Counted from the first letter of the stretch, positions 1-8,974 are shown. The stretch is DNA of 64,000 nucleotides from Nonomuraea cavernae (GCF_014646355.1 NZ_BMNH01000005.1:62001-126000), one strand, 5' to 3'. Numbers and translations: made by a program. The notes: generated by a model from the letters alone, not told the origin.

Positions 1-961
1 GCGCGTGGCAGGCGGCGATGGCGGCCTGCAGCACGTAGGGGCCGAGGGGGCCGCCGGCCTGCCTGGCGCGCAGCAGGGCGGTGAAGCCGCGGCGGACGAG
101 CAGCAGGTCCCAGCGGCCGCGGTTCTGCTCGTGCAGCGCGATCGGCTGACCCTCCGGCCCGGTGCGGGCGGCTGACCGTGACGCCTGGAGCTCCATCAGG
201 GCGACCAGGCCGTGCACCTCGGCCTCGTCAGGCGCGAGCCGGGCCAGCAGGCGCCCCAGGCGCAGCGCCTCGTGGCAGAGGTCGTGACGGATCCAGTCGT
301 CGCCGGCGGTGGCCGTGTAGCCCTCGTTGAACACCAGATAGATGACCTCGAGCACCGACGACAGACGGACGGCCCGGTCCGGCCCCGCCGGGACCTCGAA
401 GGGCACCTTGAGGTCGGCGAGCGTGCGCTTGGCCCGGACCACGCGCTGCGCGACGGTCGGCTCGGCGACCAGGAACGCCCGCGCGATCTCCTCGGTACGC
501 AGGCCGCCGAGCAGCCGCAACGTCAGAGCCACCCGGGCGTCGTGGGACAGGGCCGGGTGGCAGGAGACGAACATCAGGCGCAGCACGTCGTCGCCCACGT
601 CGTCGTCCAGCGCCGCGTCGAGGTCGGCCTCGGCGGTGTCCGGCCGGACGGCGAGCTCGTGCGCGAGCTGCTCGTGTCTGACATCGAGGCGCTGGTCGCG
701 CCGCAGGTGGTCGATGGCGCGACGTTTGGCGACGGCCATGAGCCAGGCGCCCGGATTGCCGGGGGTGCCCGACGCGGGCCACTGTTCGAGGGCGGCGAGG
801 AGCGCGTCCTGTGCGAGCTCCTCGGCCAACCCCACGTCGCCCACCATCCGGACGAGCCCGGCGATGATCCTCGCCGACTCCATCCTCCAGACCGCGTCGA
901 CCGCGCGGTGGGTGTCTCCGGACGTCACGTGCTCGATGAGAGCATCCGCCCGGTCGCGCAC
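1..961 (-). CDS. ECF42-type RNA polymerase sigma factor (C-terminal end cut by window edge)
   Basis: Extracytoplasmic-function sigma factor of the group with a long C-terminal extension (ECF42, DUF6596-like). Reading leftward, the protein begins VRDRADALIEHVTSGD, continues through region 2 (LAEELAQDALLAALEQWP, then NPGAWLMAVAKRRAIDHLRR), and ends at the edge in the TPR-like tail (GPLGPYVLQAAIAACHA). The family is about 400 aa, so about 320 codons are present and roughly 80 are missing. The GTG start lies 12 bp after the stop of the YCII gene and the two form an operon. ECF42 genes in actinobacteria are typically paired with DGPF/YCII genes, which supports the call. No anti-sigma factor is visible; the extension is thought to do that job in this group. 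Confidence 0.9.
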   Translation of the reverse strand, partial: MRDRADALIEHVTSGDTHRAVDAVWRMESARIIAGLVRMVGDVGLAEELAQDALLAALEQWPASGTPGNPGAWLMAVAKRRAIDHLRRDQRLDVRHEQLAHELAVRPDTAEADLDAALDDDVGDDVLRLMFVSCHPALSHDARVALTLRLLGGLRTEEIARAFLVAEPTVAQRVVRAKRTLADLKVPFEVPAGPDRAVRLSSVLEVIYLVFNEGYTATAGDDWIRHDLCHEALRLGRLLARLAPDEAEVHGLVALMELQASRSAARTGPEGQPIALHEQNRGRWDLLLVRRGFTALLRARQAGGPLGPYVLQAAIAACHA

Positions 962-973
962 GCAACCCGCCGA

Positions 974-1306
974 TCAGTCCTCCGGGCCGAAGACCTGCTG
1001 GATGTTGCCCTCGCCGGAGCCGACGACCTTCCAGAAGCGCCGGGAGAGCTCGATGGCCTCCTCCTGCGAGCGCGCCTCGATCAGCGCGAAGCTGACGATC
1101 GCCTCCTTCGCCTCGGCGAACGGCCCGTCGGTGACGGTCATCGTCCCGTCGGTGGCCGTGACGTGGACGCCCACCGGGTCCAGGCCGCCGGTCGCCAGCA
1201 GCACCCCGGCCTGGGTCATCTCCTCCACGAGCTTGGCCATCTCCGCGTAGACCGCCTCGTCCGGGGCCGCCGCGCCGTTGGCCTTGGTCGTCATCAGGAA
1301 TCGCAT
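974..1306 (-). CDS. YCII-related DGPF-domain protein
   Basis: Protein of 110 aa with the ferredoxin-like YCII/DGPF fold. The signature DGPF is visible in TVTDGPFAEAKEAIVSF, followed by the usual RSQEEAIELSRRF helix. The start MRFLMTTKANG is typical of the family and is preceded by a GAGGAGAC ribosome site. It is the first gene of an operon with the ECF42 sigma factor downstream. The biochemical role of these partners is not established; the pairing suggests a signalling or small-molecule function linked to the sigma factor. Confidence 0.93.
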   Translation of the reverse strand: MRFLMTTKANGAAAPDEAVYAEMAKLVEEMTQAGVLLATGGLDPVGVHVTATDGTMTVTDGPFAEAKEAIVSFALIEARSQEEAIELSRRFWKVVGSGEGNIQQVFGPED

Positions 1307-1418
1307 CGTGGTGTCTCCTCGCGCTGGTCGGGGTGATCGGTCCGTGCCGATCTCTGGCTACGCATCGATCGGGCGCCGCGGAAATCGACACTAACCGTCC
1401 GACCAGGCGCTCCTCACC

Positions 1419-1465
1419 CGATGTGACAGGGAATGCAGTCTTCCGCGATGTGACAGGGAATGCAG
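1419..1465. repeat. Two 20-bp direct repeats in a 310-bp divergent intergenic region
   Basis: The gap 1307-1616 separates the leftward YCII/sigma operon from the rightward DUF998 gene. It holds two identical copies of CGATGTGACAGGGAATGCAG at 1419-1438 and 1446-1465, spaced 27 bp start to start. Their position suggests binding sites for a regulator of one or both promoters, but neither a regulator nor a clear -10/-35 pair can be assigned. I see nothing else in the gap apart from an AAAGGA ribosome site near 1605 for the next gene. Confidence 0.6.
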
Positions 1466-1616
1466 GCCGAAGCGCGTTCGCCCAGGTCGGAGGCGTGGAG
1501 GCGGGAGGTGTCGAGTCCGGACCGGTCCGTTCGACGCGTCAGCGAGGCCGGATGAAACCGGCCTCGGAACACGGGCAGCCGGCGGATCTCCCGCCCCCCG
1601 CGAAAGGACACACACC

Positions 1617-2267
1617 ATGACCACCGTCCAGCTCCACACCGCCACCCCGGCGACGCGCACCCTGCTCGCGGGCTCCGTCGTCGCCGCGCCGCTCTTCGCG
1701 GTCGTGTCGCTGACGCAGGCCTTCACCCGTGAGGGCTTCGACCTGCTGCGCCACCCCATCAGCATGCTGAGCACGGGCGACCTCGGCTGGCTCCAGATCG
1801 CCAACTTCCTGGTCAGCGGCGCCCTCACGGTCGCCGGGGCGATCGGGTTGCGCCGCGTTCTGCGCGGCACGCCCGGCGGGACGTGGGCGCCGAGGCTGGT
1901 CCTGGTCAACGGGGTGGCGATGGCCGCCGCCGGAGTCTTCGTCATGGACCCGGGCGACGGCTTCCCCGCCGGCACCCCGCTGGGCCAGACGGGCACGATG
2001 AGCTGGCTCGGCGTCATGCACATGGTCGCCGGCTCCATCGCGTTCACCGCGCTCATCGCCGCCTGCTTCGTCCTGGGCCGCCACTACTCCCGCGCCGGGC
2101 GTCCCGGGTTCGCCGCGGCCTCGCGGCTCGCCGGGCTGATCTTCGCCTTCGGTGACGGCTGGGCGATGGCGGGCGGGCGCGCCGGCTCCCTGACCCTGTG
2201 CGTCGGCGCGATCACCGCGATGGTGTGGATCGCCGTGGTCGCGGCGGACCAGCGGGCCAGGGCGTGA
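1617..2267 (+). CDS. DUF998 family integral membrane protein
   Basis: Protein of 216 aa with about six hydrophobic segments (for example TLLAGSVVAAPLFAVVSL, LVSGALTVAGAIGL, VNGVAMAAAGVFVMDPG, MVAGSIAFTALIAACFVLG, LCVGAITAMVWIAVVA). The N-terminal EGFDLLRHPISMLSTGDLGW is characteristic of DUF998 proteins. An AAAGGA site lies about 10 nt before the ATG. The family has no settled function. Transcribed alone, divergently from the YCII/sigma operon. Confidence 0.88.
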   Translation: MTTVQLHTATPATRTLLAGSVVAAPLFAVVSLTQAFTREGFDLLRHPISMLSTGDLGWLQIANFLVSGALTVAGAIGLRRVLRGTPGGTWAPRLVLVNGVAMAAAGVFVMDPGDGFPAGTPLGQTGTMSWLGVMHMVAGSIAFTALIAACFVLGRHYSRAGRPGFAAASRLAGLIFAFGDGWAMAGGRAGSLTLCVGAITAMVWIAVVAADQRARA

Positions 2268-2397
2268 GACAGGGGGTTCGCCGTCGCGCTCTGGGTGACG
2301 GAAGCGAAAAGCGCATTCCGGCGCGAGAAAGTAGGACTTATGATGATCGCTCTGTGTCCGCCTGAAAACGGACGACCGACCGGCAAAAGGGGATCGC

Positions 2398-3231
2398 GTG
2401 AGCGACCAGGACCGTGTGCCCGCCGGGATCGACGCCCGCGTCCCGAGCGTCGCCCGCATGTACGACTACTACCTCGGCGGCAAGGACAACTTCGCGTCCG
2501 ACCGGGAGGCGGCCGAGAAGGTCATCGAGATCGGCCGGCAGATGGGCAACGACGCGGGGGAGATCGCCCGGGCCAACCGCGCCTTCCTCGGCCGGGCCGT
2601 ACGCCGGCTGGCCGAGGCGGGAGTGCGCCAGTTCGTCGACCTCGGCGCCGGGCTGCCCACCCAGGACAACGTGCACCAGGTGGCGCGGCGGCACGCGCCC
2701 GACGCGCGGGTGGTCTACGTGGACAACGACCCCATCGTGCTGATCCACGCGCGGGCGCTGCTCGCCCGTGACCCCGAGACCATCGCCCTGCCCGGCGACC
2801 TCAGAGACCCTGACGCGATCATGGACGATCCGCAGCTCCGCGCGCACATCGACGTCAAGCGTCCGTACGCCGTGCTGATGGCCGCGGTGCTGCACTTCAT
2901 CCCCGACGACGCCGAGGCGGCTGGGATCGTCCGGCGGATCCGCGATCGGCTCACCCCCGGCAGCTACCTCGTGGTGTCGCACATCTTCCAGGGCAACGCC
3001 GCCGAGGACGTGGCCACGGCGGGCAAACAGGTCTACACGACCACGACCTCGGGCGGCATCACGGGCCGCGGGCCCGACCAGCTCTCCGGCTACTTCGACG
3101 GCCTCGACCTGCTTCCGCCCGGCGTGGTGCCGGTCGCCCACTGGGATCCGGAGAAGCCTCCGGCCTCGCCCGTCGACCTCAGCCGTCCGGGCATCCTGGC
3201 GGGCGTCGGCCGGGTCCCCGATGCCGGGTAG
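2398..3231 (+). CDS. SAM-dependent methyltransferase, PF04672 (DUF574) family
   Basis: Protein of 277 aa of the actinobacterial S-adenosyl methyltransferase family. Family hallmarks are the N-terminal RMYDYYLGGKDNFASDREAA, the SAM loop FVDLGAGLPTQDNVHQVA, the acidic strand end VVYVDNDPIVLIHARALL, and the later AVLHFIPDD. The GTG start is preceded by AAAAGGGGATCGC. Members are abundant in Streptomyces and Nonomuraea and have no defined substrate. Monocistronic as far as can be seen. Confidence 0.93.
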   Translation: MSDQDRVPAGIDARVPSVARMYDYYLGGKDNFASDREAAEKVIEIGRQMGNDAGEIARANRAFLGRAVRRLAEAGVRQFVDLGAGLPTQDNVHQVARRHAPDARVVYVDNDPIVLIHARALLARDPETIALPGDLRDPDAIMDDPQLRAHIDVKRPYAVLMAAVLHFIPDDAEAAGIVRRIRDRLTPGSYLVVSHIFQGNAAEDVATAGKQVYTTTTSGGITGRGPDQLSGYFDGLDLLPPGVVPVAHWDPEKPPASPVDLSRPGILAGVGRVPDAG

Positions 3232-3261
3232 AGTTCCCTCCCGTACTTGGTGAGGGGATAT

Positions 3262-3420
3262 GTGGTGTCGAAGATCTCGGTGATCGCGGCGGTGGCGGCC
3301 CTGGCCGCGCTGGTGCTCGCCTTCGTGGTCTCCGAGCCGCTGCTCGTCGCCGGGCTGTGCCTGTTCGCGCTGCTCTGCCTGGTCGGCTGGTACGTGCTGG
3401 AGCGCCGCGACCGATCCTGA
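3262..3420 (+). CDS. Small two-helix membrane protein (52 aa)
   Basis: Short frame starting GTG at 3262 (or GTG at 3265) after GGTGAGGGGATAT. It encodes VVSKISVIAAVAALAALV... followed by LLVAGLCLFALLCLVGWYVL and ends ERRDRS. Two hydrophobic helices with a basic C-terminus point to a small inner-membrane hairpin protein. Third-position GC is very high, as in real genes here, and the ribosome site is good. It follows the methyltransferase by 30 bp and could be cotranscribed. Function unknown. Confidence 0.65.
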   Translation: MVSKISVIAAVAALAALVLAFVVSEPLLVAGLCLFALLCLVGWYVLERRDRS

Positions 3421-3427
3421 TCGGCGA

Positions 3428-3501
3428 CCGGGGCCCCGGCCACCGCGTTCTGCGCGCCGCGATGGCCGGGTAGCGAGAGATACGCGGGCGGCGACCGCCC
3501 G
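3428..3501. terminator. Two GC-rich stem-loops between convergent genes
   Basis: The 100 bp between the small membrane gene and the convergent unrecognised gene contain a perfect palindrome CCGGGGCCCCGG (3428-3439) and a hairpin CGGGCGG-CGA-CCGCCCG (3485-3501). Neither is followed by a good T run. Their position between converging stops suggests a bidirectional terminator of the U-poor actinobacterial type. Confidence 0.4.
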
Positions 3502-3520
3502 GTTCAGTCGCGGGGCCCGG

Positions 3521-4705
3521 TCAGGTGGAGTTGACGTACTTGCGGGGCCGCAGGGCGTGCGCCCGGAGCGCCGCCAGCGAGGCCAGCTGCCCCACCCGGG
3601 TCATCCGGATCGCCAGCTCGTCGCCGAAGGCGAGTTCGAGCGCCGTGAGCTGCTCGACCAGCTCCGCGACCGGCTTGGTGACGTCGTCGAGCCCGGTCCG
3701 CGGGTGCCAGCCCTCGCCACCCACCACCTCGGCGACCCGCTCGCGCAACTGGGCGGGCGACATCAGCACACCGTCGGCGAGCAGCATGAGCGCCGCCTCG
3801 CGGGCCGACACCTCGAACTCGTGCTCGCCCCGCGCCAGCAGCAGCCTGGTGACCGCCTCCCACATGGCCTCAGGCGAGTCGAGCAGCCGCCTGCCCTCAC
3901 GGGTGAGGGTCAGGGTGGCGCCGTCGCGGCTGAGCGCCCCCAGCTCGCGCTCGGCCAGCTCGCGCAGCCGCAGCGCAGGCGCGGAGGGGGCCAGCCGCAT
4001 GGGGATGCTGGTCTCGGACGCGGCCAGCGCCAGCAGCCGGCGCAGGGCGGGGATCGGCTGGGCCTTCACCGGCGCGTGCAGCCGCACCTCGAACGGCTGG
4101 GCCAGCTCCCGCCTTGCGGGGCCGCGCCCCAGCACCCAGCGGTTGAGCCGCTCGCCGTGGACCCGGTGCAGCCAGTTGTCGCCGCCCAGGTCGGCCCGCG
4201 GCTGGGTGAGCCAGCGCCTGGTCAGCGCGACCCGGTCGACGTCGTCGCCCGAGATGATGGCCAGCTCCAGGGCGGCCGAGCAGGCGATGTGGGCGCCCAG
4301 CTCCTCGGGCCCCATGATCATGCTCCACTGCAGGTCGGGCACGTTGGGAGGGAGCACTCCCGTGGCCTCCAGCGCCTCCTGGTAGGCCGCGGTGCCCGCG
4401 TCCTCGCCGTCGCGGGCGTACGTGCGCAGAATCCGCGCGGTCGTCGGTGACTCGCACAGCGCGGCGTAGCGCTGCATGCCCCCGAGCTGGAGCAGGCGGC
4501 CGAGCGAGCGGGCGAGCCGCTCGTGGTCGCCGCCGACCTTGAGCGGCAGGGTGTACCAGAGGAACTCGCAGACGTCGAGTTGGGTGACCGTCTCCAGGGG
4601 CTCGCCGCCTGTCAACCACTCGACGGCGGTCCTGGCCTCGTCGGCCAGGTCTGGATCGGAGCGCTCCAACTCAGCTAGGAGAGCGGTGACGTCTGGTGCA
4701 CTCAT
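3521..4705 (-). CDS. Unrecognised conserved-looking actinobacterial protein, 394 aa
   Basis: I do not recognise this protein. It is soluble and largely helical, with no signal peptide or membrane segment. The N-terminal part contains TAVEWLTGGEPLETVTQLDVCEF. A central stretch reads LTLTREGRRLLDSPEAMWEA, which resembles the wing end of a winged-helix fold, but no clear DNA-binding motif follows. The ATG at 4705 (MSAPDVTALLAELE) is chosen over an in-frame start at 4774 because the extra 23 residues are basic and low quality. Codon bias is that of a real gene. Confidence 0.8.
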   Translation of the reverse strand: MSAPDVTALLAELERSDPDLADEARTAVEWLTGGEPLETVTQLDVCEFLWYTLPLKVGGDHERLARSLGRLLQLGGMQRYAALCESPTTARILRTYARDGEDAGTAAYQEALEATGVLPPNVPDLQWSMIMGPEELGAHIACSAALELAIISGDDVDRVALTRRWLTQPRADLGGDNWLHRVHGERLNRWVLGRGPARRELAQPFEVRLHAPVKAQPIPALRRLLALAASETSIPMRLAPSAPALRLRELAERELGALSRDGATLTLTREGRRLLDSPEAMWEAVTRLLLARGEHEFEVSAREAALMLLADGVLMSPAQLRERVAEVVGGEGWHPRTGLDDVTKPVAELVEQLTALELAFGDELAIRMTRVGQLASLAALRAHALRPRKYVNST

Positions 4706-4817
4706 GCCTCGAAGTTTGCCGTATCGACCCCGGGGCTGACGATGACCGAAACCGGTGCGTATTGGGTCTTGCACAGCAACTACCCTACGGAATCACTATG
4801 AGCGGACTGTAATCGGG

Positions 4818-6449
4818 CTAGATCCACCGTTTGTCGAACAGCATCCTGGCCTTCCACTCGGTGTAGGGGATGAGCTCGGCGGTCAGGATCGGGTGGAGCC
4901 ACCAGAAGTTGATCAACGCGAGGAGCGCGAACGCCCCGACGGCGGCGGCGCCCAGGGTGCGTCGCATGGGCAGGGGGCCGCCGAGGCTGTGCGTGGACGG
5001 TCCGATCAGCACCCCGGCGCAGAGTGTGATGGCCAGCACCATGAACGGCACCATCGGGATCGCGTAGAACAGGAACATCGTGCGGTTCTGGGCGATGGCG
5101 AAGTAGAACCAGGGCAGCCAGCCCATGGCGTAGGCCAGCAGGACGGCCCCGGCCCGCCAGTCGCGTGAGGCGACGTACCAGGCGATCAGCGCCACCAGCG
5201 CGGCGAGCGCGCCGAACCAGATCACCGGCGTGCCCACGCCCAGCACGGCCTCCGAGCAGTCCTTGGCCCCGCAGGTGTTGTCGCGGCCCTCGTAGTGGAA
5301 GGCCACGGGCCGCAGCAGCAGCGGCCACTGCCAGGGATCGGACATGTACGGATGGGAGGTCTCCAGCCCGTTGTGGAAGGAGAAGACCTGCCACTGGTAC
5401 TGGATCCACGACCGCATCGAGTCGAAGAGGAAGAACCCCGGCCCGGACGAGGTGGCCTGCTCCCACTTACGGCCGTAACCCTCGGCGCTGACGAACCAGC
5501 CGATCCAGGTCGCCATGTACGTCATGAACGGCGCCATGACGAAGGCCGCCAGCCCGGTGGGCACGTCCTTGGAGAAGGCGCCCAGGTAGGGGTGACGCAG
5601 GCCGACGGCCCGGCGGGCGCCGAAGTCCCACAGCAGCGACATGATCGCGAACGCGACCGCGAAGAACAGCCCCGACCACTTGACGCCCATCGCCAGCCCG
5701 AGGCAGACGCCCGCGGCGATGCGCCACGGGCGCAGGCCCAGGTAGGGGCCCTGCGGGGTGAGCGGGGAGGTCTCGTACCAGTCGACCAGCCGCTCGCGCG
5801 CCCGGTCGCGGTCGACCACCAGGCAGGCGAACGCGGCCAGCACCCAGAACATCAGGAAGATGTCGAGCAGCGCGGTCCGGGAGAGCACGAAGTGCAGCCC
5901 GTCGAGCGCGAGCAGGAACCCGGCGAAGCAGCCGAGCAGGGTCGAGCGGGTCATCCGGCGGGCAACGCGGGCCAGCACGAGGATCGACAGCGTGCCGATG
6001 ACCGCCGCGGCGAACCGCCAGCCGAACGGCGTCATGCCGAACAGCCACTCACCCGCGCCGATCATCCACTTGCCGACCGGCGGATGGACCACGTAGGAGG
6101 CGCACTTGTCGAGGGCGTCGGCGGCGCACTTCTGCCAGATGTCGGTGTCGCCGGCCAGGATCGCCTTGTCGGCGTCCTTGATCGTGACCCGCTCCACCAG
6201 CCACGTGATCAGGGAGTAGGCGTCCTTGGCGTAGTAGGTCTCGTCGAAGACGACGGCCTTCGGGTGGCCGAGGCCGGCGAAGCGCAGGACGCCGCCGAAG
6301 ATCGTGACGATGATCGGCCCGAGCCAGCCCCACAACAGGCTGCCGCGCATGGGCGGGACCATCCGGTCGCGCACGGATCGCGCCCGGGAATCGTTCTCGT
6401 CGGCCTTCGGCTTGCCGAAGGCTTGGTACGGGAAGTCGGTCACCGCCAT
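4818..6449 (-). CDS. pmt: Protein O-mannosyltransferase (GT39, PMT family)
   Basis: Integral membrane mannosyltransferase of 543 aa that transfers mannose from polyprenyl-phosphate-mannose to Ser/Thr of secreted proteins. The first extracytoplasmic loop carries the catalytic acidic pair in VVFDETYYAKDAYSL, and the second conserved block is HPPVGKWMIGAGEWLFG. Many transmembrane helices follow, and the protein ends NFWWLHPILTAELIPYTEWKARM. It is divergent from rsmI (78 bp between starts), the same arrangement as Rv1002c/Rv1003 of M. tuberculosis. A central 323-bp segment is almost identical to the second PMT gene at 7388-8974. Confidence 0.95.
   Translation of the reverse strand: MAVTDFPYQAFGKPKADENDSRARSVRDRMVPPMRGSLLWGWLGPIIVTIFGGVLRFAGLGHPKAVVFDETYYAKDAYSLITWLVERVTIKDADKAILAGDTDIWQKCAADALDKCASYVVHPPVGKWMIGAGEWLFGMTPFGWRFAAAVIGTLSILVLARVARRMTRSTLLGCFAGFLLALDGLHFVLSRTALLDIFLMFWVLAAFACLVVDRDRARERLVDWYETSPLTPQGPYLGLRPWRIAAGVCLGLAMGVKWSGLFFAVAFAIMSLLWDFGARRAVGLRHPYLGAFSKDVPTGLAAFVMAPFMTYMATWIGWFVSAEGYGRKWEQATSSGPGFFLFDSMRSWIQYQWQVFSFHNGLETSHPYMSDPWQWPLLLRPVAFHYEGRDNTCGAKDCSEAVLGVGTPVIWFGALAALVALIAWYVASRDWRAGAVLLAYAMGWLPWFYFAIAQNRTMFLFYAIPMVPFMVLAITLCAGVLIGPSTHSLGGPLPMRRTLGAAAVGAFALLALINFWWLHPILTAELIPYTEWKARMLFDKRWI
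5761..6083. repeat. Left arm of a 323-bp near-identical inverted repeat inside pmt
   Basis: Reverse complement of 7706-8028 with no indels and about 14 mismatches by hand alignment. It encodes the block from PPVGKWMIGAGEW to RERLVDWYETSP. The flanking parts of the two genes are far more divergent, so this block looks recently homogenised. Confidence 0.85.
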
Positions 6450-6527
6450 TCGGACATCGTACGGGCCTCAAGCCGGTGGTTACCCAAGAAACACGGCCCA
6501 ATCGGGATGCCCTGCCACAATGGTCCG

Positions 6528-7376
6528 GTGACGGATGAGGGCAGGTTGGTGCTGGCAGGGGCCCCGATAGGCCAGGTGGGCGATGTTTCGCCGAGACTGC
6601 GGGAGGCGCTGGCGAGCGCCGACGTGGTGGCCGCCGAGGACACCAGACGGCTGCGCAGGCTGGCCACGGAGCTGGGCGTGGAGATCGGCGGCCGGATCGT
6701 CTCCTACTACGACGCCAACGAGGCCGGGCGGGCCAAGGAGCTGCTCGAAAGCCTCAGGGAGGGCCGCACGGTGGTGGTCATCACCGACGCCGGGATGCCG
6801 GGCGTGTCCGACCCCGGCTACCGCCTGACCCACCTCGCGGTCGAGGCCGGCATCACGGTGACCGCGCTGCCGGGGCCGAGCGCCGTCACCACCGCCCTCG
6901 CGGTGTCCGGCCTGCCCAGCGACCGCTTCTGCTTCGAGGGTTTCCCGCCCCGCAAGGCGGGTGAGCGGGCCCGCCGCCTGGCGGCGCTGGCCGCCGAGGA
7001 GCGCACGATGGTCTTCTTCGAGGCGCCGCACCGGCTGCGCGACTCGCTGGCGGCGATGGCCGAGGCCTTCGGCCCCGACCGTCCGGCCGCCGTCTGCCGC
7101 GAGCTGACCAAGACCTACGAGGAGGTACGCCGGGGCGGCCTGGCCGAGCTGGCCGAATGGGCCGCGGCGGGCGTCAAGGGCGAGATCACGGTCGTGGTCG
7201 CCGGGCACGTCGCGGGCGAGACCGAGCCGGACGTGGCCGCGCTGGTGGCCGAGGTCGAGCGCCGCGTCGCCGCGGGCGAGCAGCGCAAGGCGGCCGTCGC
7301 CGAGGTCGCCAAGGGCTCGGGCATGCCCAAACGGGAGCTCTACGACGCGGTTCACAGGAGATCCCCCACGCCCTAA
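6528..7376 (+). CDS. rsmI: 16S rRNA (cytidine1402-2'-O)-methyltransferase RsmI
   Basis: Tetrapyrrole-methylase-fold enzyme of 282 aa that 2'-O-methylates C1402 of 16S rRNA. Diagnostic motifs are GAPIGQVGDVSPRL at the N-terminus, ADVVAAEDTRRLRRL, VVITDAGMPGVSDPGYRL, the GPSAVTTALAVSGLP segment and FFEAPHRLRDSL. The GTG start has no ribosome site; a CACAAT box ends 6 nt upstream, consistent with a leaderless mRNA. The second PMT gene begins 12 bp after the stop, so the two are probably cotranscribed. Confidence 0.96.
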   Translation: MTDEGRLVLAGAPIGQVGDVSPRLREALASADVVAAEDTRRLRRLATELGVEIGGRIVSYYDANEAGRAKELLESLREGRTVVVITDAGMPGVSDPGYRLTHLAVEAGITVTALPGPSAVTTALAVSGLPSDRFCFEGFPPRKAGERARRLAALAAEERTMVFFEAPHRLRDSLAAMAEAFGPDRPAAVCRELTKTYEEVRRGGLAELAEWAAAGVKGEITVVVAGHVAGETEPDVAALVAEVERRVAAGEQRKAAVAEVAKGSGMPKRELYDAVHRRSPTP

Positions 7377-7387
7377 GGTTTCCCATC

Positions 7388-8974
7388 GTGAGGAACTGGG
7401 GGGTTTCACCGCAAAGGCTTGTGCCGCCGATGCAGGGAAGCGCCCTGTGGGGCTGGATCGGCCCGCTCCTCGTCACGATCTTCGGCGGGGTCCTCCGCTT
7501 CGTCCGGCTGGACGAGCCCAGGGCGGTCGTCTTCGACGAGACCTTCTACATCAAGGACGCCTACTCCCTCATCACCTACGGGGTCGAGCGGGTCACCCTG
7601 GGCGACACCAAGAACCCCATCGCCGACCGGCGTCTCCTCGCGGGCGACACCGACATCTGGAAGCACTGTCCCGAGGCCGCCGACTGCGCCTCGTTCGTCA
7701 GCCACCCGCCGCTCGGCAAGTGGATGATCGGCGCGGGCGAGTGGCTGTTCGGCATGACGCCCTTCGGCTGGCGGTTCGCCGCGGCGGTCATCGGCACGCT
7801 GTCGATCCTGGTCCTGGCCCGCGTCGCCCGCCGGATGACCCGCTCGACCCTGCTCGGCTGCCTGGCCGGGTTCCTGCTCGCGCTCGACGGGCTGCACCTG
7901 GTCCTGTCCCGGACCGCGCTGCTCGACATCTTCCTGATGTTCTGGGTGCTGGCCGGGTTCGCCTGCCTGGTGGTCGACCGCGACCGGGCGCGCGAGCGGC
8001 TGGTCGACTGGTACGAGACCTCCCCGCTGTCCGCGTGCGGCCCCCGGCTCGGGCTCCGGCCCTGGCGGATCGCCGCCGGGGTGTGCCTGGGCGCCGCGTG
8101 CGCGGTGAAGTGGTCGGGAGTCTTCTTCCTGATCGCCTTCGCCGTGCTGAGCGTGGTGTGGGACCTGGGCGCCAGGCGGGCCGTCGGGCTCCGCCGGCCG
8201 TACCAGGGCGTTTTCTCGCTGGACGTGCCCGGCGCGGCCGCGGCCCTCGGCCTGGCCCCCGTGGTGACGTTCGTGGCGACGTGGACGGGATGGTTCGTCA
8301 CCGCCGACGGCTACGGGCGCGGCTGGGAGCAGGCCACCTCGTCGGGGCCGGTGTTCTTCGTGCTCGACTCGGCGCGGTCGTGGCTGAAGTATCAGACCGA
8401 GGTGCTCGGCTACCACACCGGCCTGGACGACTACCACCCGTACATGTCGGACCCCTGGACCTGGCCGCTGCTGTTCAGGCCGGTCTCCTTCCACTATCCG
8501 CCCGCCCTGCCGTCCTCGGTGTGCGGGGCCGACAAGTGCTCGCAGGCCGTGCTCGGCGTCGGCACCCCGGCGCTCTGGTACGCCGCCGGGCTGGCCCTGC
8601 TCGGCCTCGTCGCGTGGTACGTGGCCACCAGGGACTGGCGGGCGGGCGCGGTGCTGCTCGTGGCGGCGGCGGGCTGGCTGCCGTGGTTCTACTACGCCGT
8701 CGCCGACCACCGCACGATGTACCTCTTCTACATGATCCCCGTGGTGCCGTTCATGGTGCTGGCGCTCGTGCTGGTCGCGGGGCTGGCCATCGGGCGGCGG
8801 GACGCCCCGCCGGGACGCCGGGCCCTCGGCGCGGCGACCGTGGGAGCGCTGGCGCTCATCGTGCTGATCAACTTCGGGTGGCTCTACCCCGTGCTCGTCG
8901 CCGAGACGCTCACCCAGGCGGAGTGGTGGGCGCGGATGCTGATGCGCTCATGGGTCGTCCCCGCCCCCAAGTGA
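7388..8974 (+). CDS. Second protein O-mannosyltransferase (GT39) paralogue
   Basis: Membrane mannosyltransferase of 528 aa, paralogue of the gene at 4818-6449. The catalytic loop is VVFDETFYIKDAYSL and the second block is HPPLGKWMIGAGEWLFG; the end is EWWARMLMRSWVVPAPK. The GTG at 7388 (VRNWGVSPQRL) is chosen because the frame further upstream lies inside rsmI. It lacks the roughly 30 extra N-terminal residues of the first copy. It may differ from it in acceptor protein or sugar donor; the sequence does not say which. Confidence 0.9.
   Translation: MRNWGVSPQRLVPPMQGSALWGWIGPLLVTIFGGVLRFVRLDEPRAVVFDETFYIKDAYSLITYGVERVTLGDTKNPIADRRLLAGDTDIWKHCPEAADCASFVSHPPLGKWMIGAGEWLFGMTPFGWRFAAAVIGTLSILVLARVARRMTRSTLLGCLAGFLLALDGLHLVLSRTALLDIFLMFWVLAGFACLVVDRDRARERLVDWYETSPLSACGPRLGLRPWRIAAGVCLGAACAVKWSGVFFLIAFAVLSVVWDLGARRAVGLRRPYQGVFSLDVPGAAAALGLAPVVTFVATWTGWFVTADGYGRGWEQATSSGPVFFVLDSARSWLKYQTEVLGYHTGLDDYHPYMSDPWTWPLLFRPVSFHYPPALPSSVCGADKCSQAVLGVGTPALWYAAGLALLGLVAWYVATRDWRAGAVLLVAAAGWLPWFYYAVADHRTMYLFYMIPVVPFMVLALVLVAGLAIGRRDAPPGRRALGAATVGALALIVLINFGWLYPVLVAETLTQAEWWARMLMRSWVVPAPK
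7706..8028. repeat. Right arm of the 323-bp inverted repeat shared by the two PMT genes
   Basis: Partner of 5761-6083 in inverted orientation. The arms are separated by 1.6 kb that includes all of rsmI. Near identity extends to third codon positions, which is unusual for paralogues diverged elsewhere. Confidence 0.85.
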
